From Anaerolineae bacterium (GTDB taxonomy: Bacteria; Chloroflexota; Anaerolineae; Anaerolineales; Villigracilaceae): DNA of 63,796 bases. Where the stretch lies: assembly GCA_003130845.1 (NCBI GenBank), contig QEXW01000041.1, positions 1 to 63,796 of the forward strand. Direction: 5' to 3'. Of the stretch, positions 62,027 to 63,796 are shown piece after piece; positions within the stretch are counted from its first letter, which is position 1, and the number at the start of each line of letters is the position of its first letter. The notes under the pieces were generated by a model that was not told the origin of the DNA, ran no database searches, and worked only from the letters and a program-made list of their open reading frames with translations. Made by a program: the position numbers and the translations under genes.

Positions 62027-63014
62027 TGATGAGTGGAAGCTTATTGAGAAGGCTTTGATTTCATTTACCGAAAATAACGATTGGCAATCAATTGTCAGAC
62101 TTCGAGATTTATTCAACGATCTTTTTGCTAGAGATACACTCGGAGGATATGATTTATTACAACAACTTGATCTAAGCGCCATTCAAGCCGCTCGGCAACT
62201 TGGCGACAAGGCAGAATTGGCTCATCTTTTAGGAGCGCGTGGGCATAACCTTCATCGGCAGGGATATCACAGAGATGCCATAAAAGCCTTTGACGAGTCT
62301 GCTAAACTGTATTGGGAAATAGGAAAAGATTTTCCTGCAATGAAAAGTTACTACATGACATCGCTTTGCTATCGAGCCTTAGGTGATAGAAATCAGGCAA
62401 AGAAGATTTTGAACGATGTCATTCAGAAAATAGATCCTAGCGATGGCTGGTTTGGACAACCTACACAAGTGCTTGCTTGGCTTGCTAGAGATGAAGGCAG
62501 ATTAGGAGAAGCAGAAGAATTACTTTGGAAATCCTTGGAACTGCACAAGCTTTTAAGCGACCCTGATATGCTTATTGCAGGGACACTGGCAGATTTAGGC
62601 GAAATCATAAGCATTCAGGGGCGAGTTGGCGAGGCAAAAAAACTCTTTGAAGAAAGCCTGGCGATTATTCGCAAACACGAAGGTCAATATGACAGGCAAG
62701 AGGCAAGAACTTTGTTGAAGTATTCCGAGACCTTAATGCATGAGAAGGATTTTTCTGGTGCAATAAAGCTCCTAAATCAAGCAGATGCAAAAGCCAGCAG
62801 GTACGGTCATTACTATGATTTGCTGTGGCAGATAGAATTAGCCAAGGCTTTCATTTACTTACGGCAAAGGGATTTAATTAATTGCTTCTACAAACTTAGA
62901 TCAGTTTTTCGAATTCGAAAATATCTTGATTTACCCGCATCGTATTTTATGGTATTTGTGCTCAGGCGTTATTTTCATAGACTGGTCAACAAAATTACAA
63001 AATCAACGGATTGA
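62004..63014 (+). CDS. TPR-repeat protein, probably the 3' part of the STAND gene
   Basis: Up to 336 residues. There is no ATG or ribosome-binding site at the beginning; the longest version needs TTG 62004. The body is a tetratricopeptide array: DKAELAHLLGARGHNLHRQGYHRDAIKAFDESAKLYWEIG and further ~40-residue units with A-GD and G-EA spacing to residue ~290. TPRs are the usual C-terminal sensor of STAND NTPases. Same A+T-rich composition as the STAND gene. Confidence 0.7.
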   Translation: MQLGTIPDDEWKLIEKALISFTENNDWQSIVRLRDLFNDLFARDTLGGYDLLQQLDLSAIQAARQLGDKAELAHLLGARGHNLHRQGYHRDAIKAFDESAKLYWEIGKDFPAMKSYYMTSLCYRALGDRNQAKKILNDVIQKIDPSDGWFGQPTQVLAWLARDEGRLGEAEELLWKSLELHKLLSDPDMLIAGTLADLGEIISIQGRVGEAKKLFEESLAIIRKHEGQYDRQEARTLLKYSETLMHEKDFSGAIKLLNQADAKASRYGHYYDLLWQIELAKAFIYLRQRDLINCFYKLRSVFRIRKYLDLPASYFMVFVLRRYFHRLVNKITKSTD

Positions 63015-63024
63015 TACCCCCCAT

Positions 63025-63107
63025 GTCCCGAAGAGCATCCCGAAGGCTCGATTGCGAGAAACGGCAACCTTCACAAGAAGCCTTCGGGACGTTTACCGAG
63101 GGACGTT
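63025..63107. repeat. REP palindrome cluster upstream of the RAYT gene
   Basis: CATCCCGAAGGCT (63036-63048) pairs with AGCCTTCGGGACG (63079-63091) at 12 of 13 positions; extra half sites GTCCCGAAG (63025-63033) and GGGACGTTTT (63100-63109) flank it. Same core as the two TCCCGAAGG inserts in hsdR. Confidence 0.8.
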
Positions 63108-63120
63108 TTAGCAGGTGACC

Positions 63121-63699
63121 ATGCCATATCGCGGTGACGTCTTCACGCAGGGACAGTACTATCACATCTACAACCGCGGGGCGGGAAAGGCGAAGATTTT
63201 CTTCAATGAGGGGAACTATCTTTATCTCCTGCGGCTGATGAGGGAGCACGCCCTAAAATACGGCGCGGCGGTGATTGCCTATTGCTTGATGCCCAATCAC
63301 TATCATCTATTGCTCAGACAAGAGACCGAAGAACCCTTGTCAAAGTTTATGCAGGCGCTGTTTAATGCGTATGTGCAGGCGTTGAACATCCAGCAGGGAC
63401 GCACAGGCACGTTGTTCGAGGGGCGATTCAAGCACAAGCGCGTGGATACATGGGAATATCTGATTATCCTTTGCAGGTATATTCATCGAAACCCTGTCAA
63501 GGCGGGGTTGGTGAAGAAACCCGAAGATTGGGCATATTCAAATTACCGCGAGTGGATTGGATTGCGAAACGGCGCTTTGGTGGATAGAATCTTTGTGCAA
63601 GACCATTTTTCAAGCGCGGATGAGTATGTCAAATTTGTGAATGATGTTGAGGATGAAGAGAAGAGTTATGGGAAGATTAGTAAGTATTTATTTGATTGA
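63121..63699 (+). CDS. REP-associated tyrosine transposase (RAYT, Y1 family)
   Basis: 192 residues from ATG 63121 (AGGTGACC upstream; GTG 63115 also possible). Y1/HUH single-strand transposase: HIYNRGAGKAKIFF near the start, the HUH metal motif in YCLMPNHYHLLL (~63), the catalytic Tyr in LFNAYVQALN and the conserved GTLFEGRFKHKRVD and YIHRNPVKAGLV blocks. RAYTs are single-copy domesticated transposases thought to move REP elements. Here REPs lie on both sides and inside hsdR. Confidence 0.92.
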   Translation: MPYRGDVFTQGQYYHIYNRGAGKAKIFFNEGNYLYLLRLMREHALKYGAAVIAYCLMPNHYHLLLRQETEEPLSKFMQALFNAYVQALNIQQGRTGTLFEGRFKHKRVDTWEYLIILCRYIHRNPVKAGLVKKPEDWAYSNYREWIGLRNGALVDRIFVQDHFSSADEYVKFVNDVEDEEKSYGKISKYLFD

Positions 63700-63709
63700 C
63701 GTCAAAGAC

Positions 63710-63796
63710 CGTCCCAAAGGTTTTACGAAACCGACAAGATTCAGCAAGTCGAACCTTTGGGACGCTGCCGTGATAAAACGTCCCGAAGGGTTAAGA
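63710..63796. repeat. REP palindromes downstream of the RAYT gene, continuing past the window
   Basis: CGTCCCAAAGGTT (63710-63722) pairs perfectly with AACCTTTGGGACG (63752-63764), loop 29 bases. A further unit (CGTCCCGAAGG) starts at 63779 and is cut by the window end. Confidence 0.82.

Noticed and set aside
63025-63796. Insertion sequence ends around the RAYT gene
   Set aside because: No terminal inverted repeats or target duplications; the palindromes are REP type and RAYTs are not normally flanked as IS elements.

Overview
The window looks like a chromosomal segment of a Chloroflexota bacterium, most likely Anaerolineae. This is inferred from content: Pro/Thr-rich lipoproteins, a TIGR03663-type membrane protein fused to NHL repeats, GAF-rich signalling proteins, a sortase alongside lipoproteins, and a moderately high G+C. 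No rRNA, tRNA or CRISPR array was recognised.

Layout. 1-3.4 kb: a truncated surface protein and a lipoprotein. 3.5-8.2 kb: plsC-like acyltransferase, comM, sortase, a 48-residue membrane protein and rlmD. 8.3-13.7 kb: a tight three-gene unit of sulfotransferase-like protein, SulP permease with STAS and cNMP-like domains, and a periplasmic-binding-protein/pentameric-ligand-gated-channel fusion. 13.7-17 kb (minus): an alpha/beta hydrolase and a hydrolase/acyl-CoA synthetase fusion. 17-19.4 kb: a GAF3-GGDEF protein. 19.5-24.3 kb: a BMP-type nucleoside ABC transporter. 24.4-30 kb: rlmN, the TIGR03663-NHL protein, a degenerate kinase and a cytochrome b5-like protein. 30.2-36.2 kb: ftcD, M23 lipoprotein, dcd, sulfatase, trxA, TspO-like protein. 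36.3-44 kb: dnaX, ybaB and recR, split by a large sensor kinase and two receivers. 44-56.4 kb: lipoproteins, a methylase-like protein, GH13 glucosidase, two proteins with degenerate receivers, a LURP-one-like pair and two L,D-transpeptidases. 57-63.8 kb: an accessory, defence-like island with orphan hsdR, vapBC, an hsdR 3' remnant, a STAND NTPase/TPR pair that looks like one frameshifted gene, and a REP-associated tyrosine transposase (RAYT) with REP palindromes.

Strongest points. (1) The gene at 11393-13699 joins a type-1 periplasmic binding domain to a complete Cys-loop-type channel and sits in a tight unit with a SulP permease. (2) hsdR carries three palindromic repeat inserts that keep the reading frame, one just before Walker A; two match the REPs flanking the RAYT gene. 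(3) vapBC lies between the hsdR 3' end and a second, diverged hsdR 3' end kept as a 48-codon ORF, with start/stop overlaps running into the STAND gene. (4) Many genes have a -10 hexamer only 6-9 nt before the start codon, two with TTGACA at exactly 17 bp, which suggests frequent leaderless transcription.

All assignments come from reading the sequence and remembered family motifs; no database search was run.
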